Assembly: GCA_021828635.1 (NCBI GenBank) | Contig: JAJZEJ010000110.1 | Span: 1-6,772 of the forward strand | Direction of reading: 5' to 3' | Length of the DNA stretch: 6,772 nucleotides | Source: Chloroflexota bacterium | GTDB lineage: Bacteria > Chloroflexota > Ktedonobacteria > Ktedonobacterales > Ktedonobacteraceae | In this document: positions 6,722 to 6,772 of the stretch, piece by piece | Position numbering within the stretch: position 1 is the stretch's first letter | Layout: the number at the start of each line of letters is the position of its first letter | Program-made: the position numbers and the translations under genes | Notes under the pieces: generated by a model | Seen by the model: the letters and a program-made list of their open reading frames with translations, nothing else | Database searches by the model: none | Told to the model about the DNA's origin: nothing

Positions 6722-6772
6722 ATGCGGTGAGCATGGCGCGATGTGGTGAGCATGGCGCGATGTGGTGAACAT
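6722..6772. repeat. 19-bp tandem repeat, about 2.7 copies, open at the right edge
   Basis: Three units begin at 6722, 6741 and 6760. The first two, ATGYGGTGAGCATGGCGCG, differ only at the fourth base (C then T). The third is cut by the window end and carries one change (GTGAACAT for GTGAGCAT). The array starts 16 bp after the peptidase stop, is noncoding as far as can be seen, and may continue beyond the window. Confidence 0.85.

Noticed and set aside
6332..6772. 146-residue minus-strand open frame entering from the right edge
   Set aside because: It lies antisense to the catalytic domain of the peptidase and its N-terminal part merely translates the 19-bp repeat; there is no sign of coding.

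Overview
The window is an ordinary bacterial chromosomal stretch with about half G+C, sigma70-like promoters and good Shine-Dalgarno sites. The gene mix (SNF2-type helicase, winged-helix regulator with MFS exporter, cytosolic S9 peptidase) and the codon style would suit a large-genome soil bacterium. Ktedonobacter-like Chloroflexota is my best guess, but this is inferred from general resemblance and not shown by any marker gene.

Layout. (1) Positions 2-2455, plus strand: the C-terminal 817 residues of a large SNF2-family helicase whose start and Walker A motif lie off the left edge. A short hairpin follows its stop codon. (2) Positions 4710-2503, minus strand: a compact three-gene cluster reading towards the helicase. 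It holds a winged-helix (ArsR-type) regulator, a 12-helix MFS exporter 41 bp downstream, and a 67-residue two-helix membrane protein a further 70 bp downstream. (3) Positions 4711-4873: a divergent control region. It contains a near-consensus promoter for the regulator (TTGACA, 17 bp, TATTAT) with an 11-bp inverted repeat inside its spacer. Facing the other way is a perfect TATAAT box for the peptidase gene, directly preceded by a 10-bp palindrome. (4) Positions 4874-6706, plus strand: a complete S9 (acylaminoacyl-peptidase-like) serine peptidase with a seven-bladed propeller and an intact Ser-Asp-His triad. (5) Positions 6722-6772: the beginning of a 19-bp tandem repeat that runs off the right edge.

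How the parts fit. The regulator probably represses its own promoter and thereby the exporter operon. This is the standard arrangement for drug or metabolite efflux cassettes, and the promoter architecture supports it. The peptidase shares the intergenic region and could be co-controlled, but nothing in the sequence proves that. The helicase is convergent and probably belongs to a separate unit. I found no clearly new multi-gene system. The best leads are the operator-in-spacer promoter with a possible second copy of part of it before the exporter gene, the unassigned small membrane protein, the truncated helicase and the edge repeat.
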